DNA of 64,000 bases, taken from positions 434,001 through 498,000 of the forward strand of contig NC_010424.1 of assembly GCF_000018425.1 (NCBI RefSeq). The letters are read 5' to 3'. How positions within the stretch are numbered: the first letter of the stretch is position 1; the number at the start of each line of letters is the position of its first letter. This document shows positions 1 to 12,022 of this stretch, in pieces. Below the pieces are notes generated by a model. That model was not told where the DNA came from. It did not search any database and saw only the letters and a list, made by a program, of their open reading frames with translations. The DNA is from Candidatus Desulforudis audaxviator MP104C. Its GTDB lineage: Bacteria; Bacillota; Desulfotomaculia; Desulfotomaculales; Desulforudaceae. The translations under genes were made by a program, and so were the position numbers.

Positions 1-698
1 AGAAGAACCCGGACGCGAGGTTACTAAACAGCGCGGTCCGCTATTTTCGTTTTCAAGAACGCAACTTCAAAAAGATTGCGGGGACATTATTTGACTTTAT
101 AAGCCAGGACAAGCTTCTTTTCCCATATCAGAAAGCACACTGCTTTATGGCGTTACGGTATCAGCGTGATCTTCCCTCCGAGGTGTGGAAAGAGGCAAAA
201 CAAAGGCTTCGATCAAAGAAGGAGCATTGGTACGTTCGCCAGCAAGCAGCGATTCTTGTGGGTTTGAAACAGTTAAGTAAGCGAGAACTCAGGTCTCTAC
301 GGAAACTTTACAACGAAGTGGATAACAGAGAAGTTAAGAGGACCTTGATGCAAAGCCTTGCTCAATTACCATGCGAGGATTTGACCAAGTTGGCGAATGA
401 ACTTTTGTATGATAGTGATGCAAAAATGCAGCGACTTGGCCGCTTTTATTTCGGCCTTTTACATGATGATGAAGTCGGTACCCAAAAACAAATTAATTCA
501 CTTTTCGACGATTTTCAGGAAGAGATCCTGATCGACAGAATCTTTGAAGTGGAAGTTATTTCAAAAGCAGGAAAGCGAACTACAAGACAATATCTTCTGC
601 AAAAACTCAAGAACGTGCAAAATAATATCCGCCGTCCTCTTTTGAAGACAAGAGTTGATTCAATTATCTCACGGTTGGAGAAGGAGATCGAAGCATGA
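1..698 (+). CDS. C-terminal part of an alpha-helical, HEAT-like protein (partial at window edge)
   Basis: The reading frame is open from base 3, so the gene begins outside the window and about 231 residues are visible; the ATG at 147 is internal. The visible part is almost wholly helical, rich in Lys/Arg/Leu, with HEAT-like spacing (YVRQQAAILVGL, then repeated helix pairs). Its stop overlaps the start of the following helicase gene by 4 bp (ATGA at 695-698), so the two are probably translationally coupled. Helical HEAT-like C-terminal domains are known in Abi-type reverse transcriptases, which would suit a defence operon, but no polymerase motif lies in the window. That identity is only a guess. 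Confidence 0.6.
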   Translation, partial: KNPDARLLNSAVRYFRFQERNFKKIAGTLFDFISQDKLLFPYQKAHCFMALRYQRDLPSEVWKEAKQRLRSKKEHWYVRQQAAILVGLKQLSKRELRSLRKLYNEVDNREVKRTLMQSLAQLPCEDLTKLANELLYDSDAKMQRLGRFYFGLLHDDEVGTQKQINSLFDDFQEEILIDRIFEVEVISKAGKRTTRQYLLQKLKNVQNNIRRPLLKTRVDSIISRLEKEIEA

Positions 699-3600
699 AA
701 ACATCCGCCGTGGCTTGCGTTCGCCACGTGGTCGATGAATACCGCCGCTTTCTGCGAACGTCATATCGATTTCTTGATGATCATCTGCGCCAGCAATTCG
801 AACAGCACTTGTCCCGAGTGGATGTGGTTGTCAAGGGGCCTTATGTGACCCTCTCGCGGGACTTTGAGCGCGGTGCGACCTTGGATGAACTCGTGGAAGC
901 GGGCCGGGCCGAGCCGGACCTACTCAAAGCGCGCTGGCCGTTTGGTGATGAGCGGTTGTATCGCCATCAGGAAGTGGCCTTTGAGGCCGGTCGGGCCGGT
1001 CGGCCGTTTGTGGTTACCACCGGCACCGGCTCTGGTAAAACGGAGGCGTTTCTGCTGCCGGTATTGGACGGGATCACGCGCCGCAAGCGCGAGGGCATTA
1101 GTGGTGTTCAGGCCGTACTTCTGTACCCCATGAACGCTCTGGCCAACGACCAACTGGAACGACTGAGGCGCTTGTTGCGCGGAACAGGCCTGGATCTCTC
1201 CTTTGCTCTTTACACCGGCGACAGCGACACGGCCTCCCAAAACTTGACCGAGCAACCCGCTGAGACCGAACGTCTAACCCGGGTCCATATCCGCCGTGCT
1301 CCGCCGGATATCCTCCTCACCAACTACAAACAACTGGAGTTTCTCTTGATCCGTACCGGGGATCGTGCTCTATTTACGCCTTCCCTTCGTTTCCTCGTGC
1401 TGGACGAGTTGCACTCGTACCGGGGAGCATTGGCCACGGAGATCGCCTGCCTTATTCGTCGCTTGAAGACACATGCCGGGTTGAAACCGGGGGAACTGAT
1501 CGGAATCGGCACGTCGGCGACGGTGGCTAGCGGTGCCGGTGGCGCTCAAGCCTTGGCGGATTTCGCTACTATCCTTTTTGGTGAAGTATTTCAAGAAGAG
1601 GACATCATTGCCGAAACCACGGTTCCTCCGGCGCGGTATGACAATCTCTGGACACCCCCGTCACCCGCGTTGAATGAGGATTTCCTTCGTTCCCTCGACT
1701 ATGAAGACACAGACGCAGTCATTGCTCTGGCTGAGCAACTTACGGGCCGGGCGTGCGCAACGGATGGTCCGGTTGCAGAGCGTATTGGAGCCGTACTCAG
1801 GAGCAATGCCGTTGTGCAAACCATCGAAGAAGTCTTTGCCAAGCCAGCATCCCTGGCAGACGCCGTTATGACATTGCGTAAGCGTTTTCCAGATCGGGCG
1901 AACCAGCCGGAGGAAACCGTCCGCCTCGAGGTGGAGGCCTACCTGCTGGTAGGAAGCATAGGCGAAGAGGAACACCCTCCCCGCCTCCGTCTAAAATTGC
2001 ACACTTTCTTTCACGGAGTCTATGACGTTTCACTTTGTTTGAATCCGGCTTGCCGGGCCTTGGTACCGCAGGGAGGTACAGAATGCCCCAAGTGTGGTTC
2101 GGCCGCCCGTCCGGCTGCCCTGTGTCGCACCTGCGGACAGGATTTTGTAAAGGTGCGTTTTGAGCGTGCGGATGACGACCTTCCGGTGGGCACCGGAGAT
2201 TTCTTCAGCGATGACCAAACCGGCTTTTTAACCCACCAAGTTCACGAGCTTTCTGAGGCACCGGGAGTTGCCGATGAGGAAGAAGAGTCCGAGGCAGCAC
2301 CTACACTGCGACAGCCTCGTCGGCGGAAGGATGCCGAAGCACGTCTTGATCCAGTTTCGGTTTGCGTCGGGTGCGGAAGGGTTCTACCCGAAGGTGCTTC
2401 TTGTTCCGTCTGTAATCGGGAAGGTGTGAGGTATCTCCTGCATCGGGGTGCGCTGCACACCTGTCCGGCCTGTGGCGACATCTATACCCGGGGCGACATT
2501 GTTACTCCCCTGCGTACCGGAACAGCCTCCACAGTCTCCGCCCTTACGACGCACCATTTGGACTTATTACAGGGTGAAGACCGTAAGCTTCTAGTTTTTG
2601 CGGATAACCGGCAGGACGTGGCGCACCAGGCTGGATATACCGCCGACAAACACCGTTCTTTCGCACTACGGCACCTGGTAGCCCACGAAGTCAGGCAGGC
2701 GGGTGCAGATGGCATTTACCTGCAGGAACTGCCTCAGCGTCTATTTGACGAATACTTGAAGCTTGGCATCATCAAAGGACGGCCGACGAGGCCGGAACGT
2801 CAGCGTTGGCTGGATGCCATCACCTACGAGTTGGCAAACGAATTCACACGCTATACCCGCCAGCGCGCTTCTTTGGAGAACCTAGGGCTCGTAGCGGTCG
2901 AGTATGAGTACTTGGAGGATTTGTGTAAAGAAGATACTTTTGTCGAAACAGCGTCTAACGCGAACCTGGATGTTTCCACGGCCGTGACCCTGGTTCGTGC
3001 AATCTTGGACATCATGCGCCGAAATCGTGCTGTGGATTATGATTTCTTCCAGGATTATGTAGATCCAAATAGGAAACGGCGTTATCGAGAACTCGAAGCT
3101 GAACCGTACAACGTGCGTTTTCCCGAACGTGATCGGAATGCAAAGGGGGTTTGTCCTGGACCGGCCGGATCACATCAGAAAATCGCGATCGGGAAACATC
3201 CTTGGCTTCTACCAGGAGAATCCACGCGCAGGCCAACTGACTGCTGTACAGAAGGTCACTGCGCGAATCATCGGGACCCGCAGTGGGGCCGAGGTCTTTC
3301 TGAGAGCTGTTATCCCCATGCTTGTGCGGCTGGAATTACTCGTTCCGGTTCTCAACTTCCCTATTCCCCAGACCGAGAGAATTGGTTCGCTCAGGGTTTT
3401 GCAGATCAACCACAACGTTATTCGGTTGGTTCAACCCGAGGATGGGTATCGCTGTAACGCCTGTCAAACCTGGAGACCATACGACTTTCCGACTTGCCCC
3501 ACGCCTAAATGCAGCCAAGGACAATTACAGCCGGCGCTGCTTGAGTGTGACAACTACTATGTTCATCTCTATACGAGCAGACCACCTCGAAGGCTCGCCG

Positions 3601-5942
3601 TTGCGGAACACAGTGCTCAAATTCCAGGTGAGGAGCGTGCCAAGCGCGAAACATCCTTCAAGGAAGGCAAGCTCGATGCTCTCATCTGTACGCCCACACT
3701 TGAACTCGGTGTGGACATTGGTCCTCTTGTGACCGTTGCACTCAGAAACGCTCCTCCGACACCGGCCAACTACGTTCAGCGCGTGGGCCGTGCTGGTCGC
3801 CGGTTGCGCATCGGGTTTGTATCCACCTTTTGCGCAGGTGGGGCCCATGACCGGCATGCTTTCGAAAACCCTGCTTGGCTGGTGGCCGGACACTTTGCAC
3901 CCCCGCGACTTCGTCTGGATAACCCCCGGATTGTGGAAAGGCACTTACGGTCATTCCTCCTCGAGTCGGTACGGGCACAACTTCCACAATTGATGGGCGA
4001 CTTTCTCGACGATGTGCGCTCTCCCGGTCGGGCGAAGCTGGAGGTATTGAATGACCTATTTGAGGAAATACGGGTTAACGCCGGAGAACTTACTGGCCAG
4101 TTGGTACAGGTTTTTGCTCCTGACCAGGCGGTTGGCAGAACAGATCGCTACGGTTTTGCCGAGTGCGAGAGGCTTGTAGAAGCTTTCCCCCAAGACTTGA
4201 AAACCGTTCTGGAAAACTGGTGGCACCGGGTTCAGCAACTGGATCGGGAGTTTCGCCAGTATTCAGCCGTAGGTTCGCCGGTCCATGATATGAAAAAGGC
4301 CGCGGCAAGGCAGCGGGCCTTCAAGGAGATTACGCAAGATCCAGAACGTGCTTATACGCTGAACTACTTTTCTACACAGGGTCTTTTGCCTGCCTATCAG
4401 TTCCCCGTGGACACATTCAGTTTGGATCCTGGGGTGGTGGATACTCCGACGCTCTTCCGGCACGCGGCGGTGGCCATTGAAGAATTCGCACCGGGTAATT
4501 TTGTCTATGCTAATGGACATAAGCTGCGATCAATCCGCGTTCTTTTTGCTGGCGGTCCTGGTTCGTCCGGAGAGCGGCCGGGCCGAAGTGACGCCGAGAC
4601 GGCGGGACGGTTGCGTTCTTTTCAATTTTGCGAGCGTTGCGATGAAGTGGTTGACGATATCCGAAACAATTGCCCGCACTGCGGAGCTACCATGCCGAGA
4701 GCGGTGGAATGCGTTTTCGTAGATGCCTTCGAGGCCGAGGAGTCTTTGCGTATCGGATCTGATGAGGAATCAAGACAACGCCAGTACCATATAAGGCGTG
4801 AAAGTCTTGTCAGACGAGAGGACCAGCAGTGTCGTCTCTACCCCTATCCTTTTGTGCCCGTTGAATATCGCCAGCTTGCCGAGGTCTTAATTACAAACTG
4901 GGGGCGCTCCGACTCGAAAACGGGCGATGGGATGCGGTTCTGGCTATGTCCGGATTGTGGACGCCACTTAGATCGTGATCCTTCCAATCCACAACATGCA
5001 AGCGCCATTCAAAAATGGCGGGAGAACCATACCCGTCTATGTTCTGGTGAACCGGTCCCTCTTGTATTGGCGTATCAATTTCACACAGACTGCATAGTTT
5101 TGAATGTTCCGAGCCGGCAAGACACAAGAACCATCGGGCGCACGACACTGTCTCCGACCACAGTAACCCTGGCCGAAGCCCTGCTTGCGGGAGCCGGTGA
5201 TCTTCTGGAACTTGAACCTTACGAGCTTGCGGCGTTTCCGAGGCTTTCTCCCGAAGGTCAGACGGTAGAGGAAATCGTTATTTACGAAACTGTACCTGGA
5301 GGAGCGGGTTACGTCGAAGAAATTGCCCGCCGCTTGCCGGAAATTGCAGAGGCTGCCCGGGAACGGCTTTACGGCCATACCTGTGCAAAGGCGTGTTATC
5401 TCTGCCTTAAGCACTACCGTAATCAGCGTTGGCATCCTTTCTTCGACAAGGAACGCGTCAGAGACTTGCTGCTCACGATCTCGAAGATGGAATCGGTTGA
5501 ACCGATTGAGGCCACGGGTGGGTCGGCAATTAAGTTTCTTTATGACCAACTGGATCAGCGCCGGTGTGAGCTCCAAGAAGAGGGGAGACCCCCGGGACAT
5601 CAGAATGTCCAGTCTCCTATCGAAAAGCGTCTTTTTGAGGCATTGTGCGGGATAGCCGACTTACCCTCGCCCATGGCTCAATATGAATATCGCAAGGATG
5701 GTAGGCTTATTACCATACCGGACTTTGCGTACCCGGACGCCAAGATTGCGGTTTTCTGTGACGGCTTTGCTTTTCACGGAAACCCGGACACATTAGAACT
5801 TGATGCGAAGAAACGAAACCAGATGCAAAGTGATGGATGGATAGTCCTTACCTACTGGGGCAAAACGATCATGCGGGATGCCGAAGCCTGCGCACGGGAG
5901 ATTCTATCGCTCTACAAGCAAAGAGTGGAAGAGAGTCGATAA
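695..5942 (+). pseudogene. SF2 helicase with DUF1998-type region and Vsr-like nuclease domain, frameshifted
   Basis: A protein of about 1750 residues read in two frames that join at a run of five G (3145-3149); removing one G restores NAKG-FVLDRP continuity. The N-terminal part has Walker A (TTGTGSGKTE, residues 108-117), a DEAH-box variant DELH (237-240), motif III-like GTSAT (272-276) and several CxxC pairs. The second part has LELGVDIG and the SF2 motif VI QRVGRAGR (near 3778-3801), more CxxC pairs and a cysteine cluster typical of DUF1998 (near 5385-5415). The last ~110 residues resemble Vsr/DUF559 PD-(D/E)xK nucleases (IPDFAYPD, VFCDGFAFHG, LTYWG). Such helicase-nucleases are found in defence and repair loci. 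The frameshift may be real, programmed or a sequencing error. Confidence 0.85.
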
Positions 5943-5947
5943 AGCAG

Positions 5948-6436
5948 ATGGCTTTATCGGTGTTTTTGAAATTCATGGATAAGAACAGTCGTTGGCTGCC
6001 TGATTTTAAGGCGGCGCTTGATAAGGTGGTGCCGGATACAAGGGATTCCCAGGTGCAGAAGGTCGGGGGCTATCTGGTAATAAAGCTGTTGCATGGTTAT
6101 GAGAAAGGGGAGCACCGGTTTGACGCTTCCCAGGAGTCGGACGGTACGCTAAGGGTGCTTGGTCTGCCGGCCGCGCTTTACCAGGACTCCCCGCCGACCT
6201 TGCTGGCCATAGAGGAACCCGAGTTGACCATTCATCCCGGTGCGCTGGCCGTGCTTGCGGACGTAATGAAGGAAGCCGCCGGGCGGACCCAGTTGTTATT
6301 GACCACACACAGTCCGGACTTGATCAGCCGTCTGCCGGTTCATGCGTTAAGGGCGGTCGAGAAGCTGGACGGTGTCACCTTGATCAGTGATATTGACGGA
6401 ACCAAAAGAATGGATGGGCTTAGGTATGGGCCTTAA
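5948..6436 (+). pseudogene. C-terminal fragment of an AAA_21/RecF-like ATPase
   Basis: This 162-residue frame contains only the distal half of an ABC/RecF-type ATPase: Walker B LLAIEEPELTIHPG, the switch-like histidine motif TTHSPDLISRLP, and no Walker A. Related AAA_21 proteins are about 350-450 residues. It begins 6 bp after the helicase stop and ends 17 bp before mcrB, so a larger gene has probably been lost by deletion and its 3' end now sits in the defence cluster. Read-through from upstream would only add antisense-like sequence, so the ATG at 5948 is the natural left limit of what is recognisable. Confidence 0.7.
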
Positions 6437-7523
6437 GGAGCGATGATGCTGGATGATGCAAACACTGCAAGAAGAACTCCTCAAAATGTATCAGAAGATG
6501 ACTGCTGAGGGGAAGCTGGCTTCGGCGGCGCGGTTGGCTGCGTACTATGGCACTTTTCGGCGGCGGTTCGGGCCAGCACAACTGGCAAGCCTGGACGGGG
6601 AGGCGCTGCTGGAGACCATTCACAATCACAGCAATCCGGACAGCCTGGTTTACTGGCTGGAGTTCAAGGATGACGAGGAGTTTCCGGCTTATTTCGGGAG
6701 TATCTACGGCGGCAGTGCGCTGAAGTTCGGTATTTACCGCCGGAAAGAGACCGGGGCGTGGGTGACGGGCAGCCCGGTTGAAACGCGCGAGCTGTCGCTG
6801 GATGAGGCGGTGGCCGTGGCCCGGAAGCACCGGGATCAACTCGTGGCCGGTGCCGCGCTGCTGGAAGGCTTACCCCGCAACGCTTCGGATGAGGATTACC
6901 TGCGGCTGCAGCAGGAGATGGACGCGCAGTGTCCAAACGTGGGCAATACGGCCTGGGGTCACAAGTATTTCAGTCTGCTGTATCCGGAGAAGCTCGATTT
7001 CTTCCATGTTGCCGATTACCAGCGCTTCCACCTGATTAAGCTTCTGCAGGAGCCACCGGAGGGCGAGGGCCGTTACCTGGCGGCCGGCCGGTTCGTGCGC
7101 TTGGCGGCGGAACTGGGGCTGCACCTGAACCATTTAGGTCACTTGCTCGTGATACGCAACGGCCGGCCGTACCGCTACTGGCGGGTGGGCACCAGCGACG
7201 AGACCGAGCCCCGGAACCGCTGGGACCTGATGCGGGACGGCGGCCTGGTGGCAGTCGGGTGGCCGGACCTGGGGGATCTGTCCGGCTTCTGGGAGAACCG
7301 CGAGCAGCGGGAGAAGTTGCGCGCCCTGATGCCCAGAAGTATCCCAATACGCCGCAGGCGGTGGGCAACCAGACCGCACAGCTCTGGAATTTTCTTTTTG
7401 GTATGGTGGAGGGGGACCTGGTGCTGGCCTGCGACGGGGCCGTGGTGTTGGGAATCGGGAAGGTGACGGGCGGTTATTTCTTCGAACCCCATTCAGACTT
7501 TCCCCATCGCCGCTGGGTGAAGT

Positions 7524-9316
7524 AAGCCATTTGCGATGTTCGGGAGAAAAGATAAATAGGCTGTTTTAGAGTTGCGGAAAAAACATTTTACCCCGGTCCA
7601 ATCCGGATTTTATGCGGTTTGCAGGGATGGGTAACGGGCGGATCGGCAAAATTGACCCCAAGGGAGAAAAGCGGAGAAAAAGCGAAGGAGAATGAGAAAT
7701 AAGAAGGGAAAACCCCCTTTTGTGGAGAATCCTTTTTGTAACCACCAAAAAAGAACCACGAAGGAGGTTTCCCTTATGGCCATTATACCACAACAGCGGC
7801 TTTTTGGGTGGCAGGAAATCGACGAACTCGGTGACTTGGAACGTTTTTTGCTTGTAGTGAACCACCTGCCCGATGAGCAGTTGATGCAAAAGCTGGAGAG
7901 AGAGCGTGGTAAGGGACGGGATGATTACCCGGTGCGGGCGGTTTGGAACTCCATCCTGGCCGGGATCGTATTTCAGCACGTGTCTGTGGAGAGCCTGCGG
8001 CGGGAACTCTGCCGGAACGGCCAGTTGCGGGAACTTTGCGGTTTTGATCCGGCCCGGGGCGAGGATGCCGTTCCGCCTTCTTACATATACAGCCGCATCT
8101 TGGTGAAACTGATGCGGCACGCCGACGAAGTGGAAAACATATTTACGCGGCTGGTGGATGAAATAAGAGTGCTGCTACCGGATTTCGGTCGAATTTTGGC
8201 CATAGACAGCAAAGCCGTCAGCAGTCTGGCCCGGGGCAAAAAGCGGGATGAAGAAGAGAAGGTCCAAAAGCCTGACGGGCGCCGGGACACCGATGCGGAC
8301 TGGGGCCGGAAAACATACCGGGGGCGTAAGAAAGGCGGCACCCTATGGGAAAAAGTTGTGTGGTGGTTTGGCTACAAACTCCACCTTGTAGTTGACGCTG
8401 TTTATGAACTGCCGGTGGGATTTGCGGTGACAAAGGCATCGGCCAGCGACGTGAAAGAGGGACATATACTCATTGATCGGGTGGCGAAAGAGCATCCGGA
8501 GATTGTGGCCCGCTGCGAGGCATTGGCGGCGGACAAAGCCTTTGACGACATCAAGCTAAACGTGAAACTCTGGGACGAATACCGGATCAAGCCCGTGATT
8601 GACATCCGCAACACGTGGCGGGACGGCGAGGAGACGTGGCTTGTAACCGGTAAGGAGAACATCGTTTACGATTACCGTGGAACGGTTTATTGTTGCTGCC
8701 CCGAGACAAACAAACATCGCGAGATGGCCTTCGGGGGATTTGAGAAAGACCGGGAAACCTTGAAATACCGCTGTCCGGCCCGGCACTACGGAGTAGAGTG
8801 CCGGGGCATGGAACAATGTGCCGCAACCGGTGGGATACGTATTCCCCTGGTGGAAGACCGGCGGATCTTCACCCCGCTGGCGCGGTCCAGCTACAAGTGG
8901 AAAACACTCTACAAAAAGCGTACGGCGGTAGAAAGGGTAAATGCCCGCCTGGACGAGGCCTACGGATTTGAAAAGCATTTCATTCGGGGCTTGAAGAAGA
9001 TGAAGCTGCGTTGCGGGTTGGCCCTGATGGTGATGCTGGCGATGGCCGTGGGCCGACTGCGACAAAAACAAGGAATAGACTTAAGGAGCCTGGTGAAGGC
9101 GGCCTGACGGGGCTCAACCGGAAAACAGATTACCTGCCAAGAGACGCCCAGAGTGGCGCTGGGGTAAGTTTGCCCTTTGGCAGAGCGGCATAGTCTATAT
9201 ACTCCATTTACCCCAATATTAGGTTGCTAACTGTGTTTTGTGGCTTGGGGAACAGCCGGTGCCGGGTGTGGGCGTTGCCTTGTCGGGACCAAAAATGCTT
9301 ACAACGCAAAACGCTG
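7524..9316 (+). mobile_element. Insertion sequence, copy 1 of 3 (1793 bp)
   Basis: Boundaries come from comparing the three copies in the window (also 32954-34746 and 37745-39537), all exactly 1793 bp. The ends are imperfect inverted repeats: AAGCCATTTGCGATGT at the left and CAGCGTTTTGCGTTGT as the inverted right end, 12 of 16 matching. The element is flanked by the 5-bp direct repeat GAAGT (7519-7523 and 9317-9321), and excising it restores mcrB. It carries one transposase gene. The copies differ at only a few silent positions near 8356-8410, so the burst was recent. Confidence 0.95.
7776..9107 (+). CDS. DDE transposase of the 1793-bp IS (copy 1)
   Basis: A 443-residue transposase that should cut and rejoin the IS ends. 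The ATG at 7776 is preceded by a strong AAGGAGG (7761-7767); an upstream in-frame ATG at 7692 lacks a ribosome site. The N-terminus (LGDLERFLLVVNHLPDEQL) resembles the DUF772-type domain of IS4/IS5/IS1182 transposases. Candidate catalytic residues are LAIDSKAV (first Asp), AADKAFDD (second Asp) and TAVERVNARLDE (Glu). A cysteine-bearing insertion lies between the last two (CCCPETNK, CPARHYGVECRG). The frame is intact and probably functional. Assignment to a precise IS family is uncertain. Confidence 0.9.
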   Translation: MAIIPQQRLFGWQEIDELGDLERFLLVVNHLPDEQLMQKLERERGKGRDDYPVRAVWNSILAGIVFQHVSVESLRRELCRNGQLRELCGFDPARGEDAVPPSYIYSRILVKLMRHADEVENIFTRLVDEIRVLLPDFGRILAIDSKAVSSLARGKKRDEEEKVQKPDGRRDTDADWGRKTYRGRKKGGTLWEKVVWWFGYKLHLVVDAVYELPVGFAVTKASASDVKEGHILIDRVAKEHPEIVARCEALAADKAFDDIKLNVKLWDEYRIKPVIDIRNTWRDGEETWLVTGKENIVYDYRGTVYCCCPETNKHREMAFGGFEKDRETLKYRCPARHYGVECRGMEQCAATGGIRIPLVEDRRIFTPLARSSYKWKTLYKKRTAVERVNARLDEAYGFEKHFIRGLKKMKLRCGLALMVMLAMAVGRLRQKQGIDLRSLVKAA

Positions 9317-10534
9317 GAAGTGGCTCAGCCTTGACGAATGGCAGATGCCGGTGCACGAAGAATTACAGAGCACCTTCCGCGAGTTCCGCAAGCATGCGGT
9401 CAACCGGGTGGAGGTCGAACGGCGCCTTCTGGAGGCAGAACGCCGTGAGCGAGAGAACGGGGAAAAACCACCAACGGTAACCACTGTTCCCGCGCTGGAC
9501 GGCATCCCCGGGCGCATTCAGAAAGTGCTGGAAAGAAAAGGCCAGGTGGTGCTTTACGGCCCGCCGGGGACCGGCAAGACCTATTGGGCGGAGATTACGG
9601 CATGTCAACTGGCGGCTTACCATGCTTTTGGCCGCGGTTTCGAGCGCCTGACCGAGGAAGAAAAGCGGCAGATCACCGGTAACGGTGAACAGCCGGGGCT
9701 CGTGCGCATGTGCTGCTTCCACCCGGCTTACGGGTATGAGGACTTCCTGGAGGGCTACCGGCCGGAGACCAGTGAGGGACGGATGACTTTCGTCCTGCGA
9801 TCTGGCGTTTTCAAGACGCTTTGCGCCCAAGCCATGGACAATCCCCGTTATCGTTATTATCTGATCATTGACGAGATCAACCGGGGGGACATCCCCCGGA
9901 TCTTCGGCGAGTTGCTGACCGTGCTGGAGAAGTCCAGGAGAAACAGGCAGATCATTCTGCCCCTGAGCGGCGAGCTGCTGCGGGTTCCAGAGAACGTCTT
10001 TATCATCGGAACGATGAATACGGCGGACCGTTCGATCGCCTTGATGGATGTGGCCTTGCGGCGGCGATTCGGTTTCGTGGAGCTGATGCCCGATCCGGCG
10101 GTGCTGGGTGATGTGGTGGTGGACGGCATCCCCCTGGGGCCGTGGCTGGAAGCCCTGAACCAACGTATTTGCCGGCATATCGGACGGGACGCGCGCAATC
10201 TACAGGTCGGTCATACGTATTTGATGGACGGTTCTCGCCCGATCACCGATTTTGAGAAGTTGTTCCGCGCCCTGCGGGAAGATCTGCTGCCGCTGCTGGA
10301 GGAATACTGCTACGAGGACTACACGACCCTGGAACGTATTATGGGCCGCGCTCTGGTGGATGTTGCCAATCAGCGCATCCGGGATGAGCTTTTCGAGTCG
10401 GATCAGAAGGATAAGCTGGTCCAAGCCCTGCTGGCGCCGTGCCCGGAGGTGGCCGCCTCTTCTCCGGCCGTGCAGGCGGAACAGGAGCAATCAGCGGAGG
10501 ACGAGTCTCCGGAAGACGAAGACGGGGATGGGCA

Positions 10535-11842
10535 ATGACGGTTGTGCCGGTAATGCTTGGGGAATGGGAAGAGCTGTCACCCAGCGGGGACAGCCCGACG
10601 AGGGGTCTGTCTTTCCGGCGGGAGCCGGCTGCCCGCGCATTGGCGGCCGACTTGGCCGAATCCGGGAAATTAGAGATCCGGGAATTACTGAACGGCCTGG
10701 CCATTCAGTCCAAGTCCTTTGTGGGCACCATCCGTCTCGGTCCGCTGCAAGTGACCATCCGGCCCAAGATGACGGGTTTTCCGCTGGTTGCCCTGCTCCG
10801 CTACGCCTACGGATTGCGCAATCTCTTTCTTTATGGACAGGTTGAGATGGAAACAACGGATCGGCCTTTTCAAGATTTGCTCCTGTCCCAATTGTCCGCC
10901 GAGGCGGCCGAATTACTTTCCCGGGGTCTGCACCGCGCCTACCGGCCGCGACATGAATTAATGGCCAGCCCGCGCGGCCGGGTGAACTTTCAACGGTTGG
11001 CGCGTACGGGAGGCGTCCGACAGTCGGCATTGCCTTGCTATCATCATCTCCGGCTCGCGGATTGTCTGTCCAACCAGGTGCTGGTGGCCGGCCTGCGCTT
11101 CGGCGCCGGGTTGACGGCCGATCTCGAATTGCGAGCGCGTCTCCGCCGGTTGGCGGCGGTATGCGGTGAGAACGTCACCCCGATCCGTCTGGATTACCAC
11201 GTCTTCGCCCGGCTCGAACGGGAGGCCAATCGGCTGACCCGCGCCTACGAACCGGCTTTTCGGCTGACCAAGATCCTGTACCGGGACGCCGGTGCGGGTT
11301 TGGGCCGGGAGGCGGGTGGACTTCCAGTTCCGGGATTCTTGTTTGATATGAACCGGTTTTTCCAGGCCGTCCTGTCCCGTTTCCTGCACGAGAATCTGGA
11401 TGGTTTCCGGGTGCAGGATGAGTACCGGCTGCAAGGCATGTTCGCCTACGTTCCCGGTTTTAATCCGCAGCGCAGGCAGGCACCGGCCCCGCGCCCGGAC
11501 TTCGTGGTTTTCCGCGGCGGCAGGGTAGCGGCGATTCTGGACGCCAAGTACCGGGATCTCTGGGAAAATGCGCTGCCCCGGGATATGCTCTACCAGTTGG
11601 CGCTGTATGCGTTGAGCCAGGGCGGGGGCATGCGGGCCGCTATTCTTTATCCCACTCTTGACCCCCGGGCGTGTGAGGCGGTAATCGAGGTGCGGGAGCC
11701 GGTTCACGGTATGGGACGGGCGCAGGTGATCCTACGCCCGGTGGTTATTGATGAATTGGCGGAGATGGTATCCCTGTCCGATCCGGCAACTGCAAGAAGG
11801 CGGAAAGAATACGCCCGTCATTTGGCCTTCGGCGAAAAATGA
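10535..11842 (+). CDS. mcrC: McrC, nuclease subunit of McrBC
   Basis: A 435-residue protein that would supply the endonuclease activity of McrBC. Its ATG overlaps the mcrB stop (ATGA at 10535-10538), the usual coupling for this pair. The N-terminal half matches McrC ([20 protein letters not shown]). The C-terminal half has the PD-(D/E)xK core [20 protein letters not shown], with D-(x)n-DAK as catalytic residues. The frame is intact although its partner mcrB is disrupted, so translation depending on coupling may be low and restriction should be absent. Confidence 0.92.
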   Translation: MTVVPVMLGEWEELSPSGDSPTRGLSFRREPAARALAADLAESGKLEIRELLNGLAIQSKSFVGTIRLGPLQVTIRPKMTGFPLVALLRYAYGLRNLFLYGQVEMETTDRPFQDLLLSQLSAEAAELLSRGLHRAYRPRHELMASPRGRVNFQRLARTGGVRQSALPCYHHLRLADCLSNQVLVAGLRFGAGLTADLELRARLRRLAAVCGENVTPIRLDYHVFARLEREANRLTRAYEPAFRLTKILYRDAGAGLGREAGGLPVPGFLFDMNRFFQAVLSRFLHENLDGFRVQDEYRLQGMFAYVPGFNPQRRQAPAPRPDFVVFRGGRVAAILDAKYRDLWENALPRDMLYQLALYALSQGGGMRAAILYPTLDPRACEAVIEVREPVHGMGRAQVILRPVVIDELAEMVSLSDPATARRRKEYARHLAFGEK

Positions 11843-12022
11843 GCTTGTCTTAGTGGACGCGGCGTTCAGCATAATTGGCACCGGGTGGAAGCACATGTTG
11901 GATAAGAGCGTTCGGAGAAACCGGGGAAGTCCGGGAAAGACTGGCGGATTTGTGTGAGATGCGGGTGGAAGGAGATGACCATGAGCCGGTTGGGGTGCTT
12001 TTTTTGCACCGGAACGCCAACC

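Larger units (their letters stand above)
6453..10538 (+). pseudogene. mcrB: mcrB, GTPase subunit of McrBC restriction system, frameshifted and split by an IS
   Basis: McrB is the GTP-driven translocase of the modification-dependent McrBC endonuclease. The 5' part (6453 to about 7330) has an N-terminal recognition-type region; one base is lost near 7329-7335 and the frame continues as NFLFGMVEGDLVLACDG, an EVE/PUA-like module. The IS at 7524-9316 then interrupts the codons of HRRWVK/WLSLDEWQ; removing it with one 5-bp repeat restores the frame. The 3' part carries Walker A (YGPPGTGKTYWAE), Walker B (YLIIDEINRGD) and the McrB signature MNTADRS (MNTADRSIALMD). An AGGAG at 6436-6440 supports the start at 6453. 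With two lesions the protein is almost certainly not made. Confidence 0.9.
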
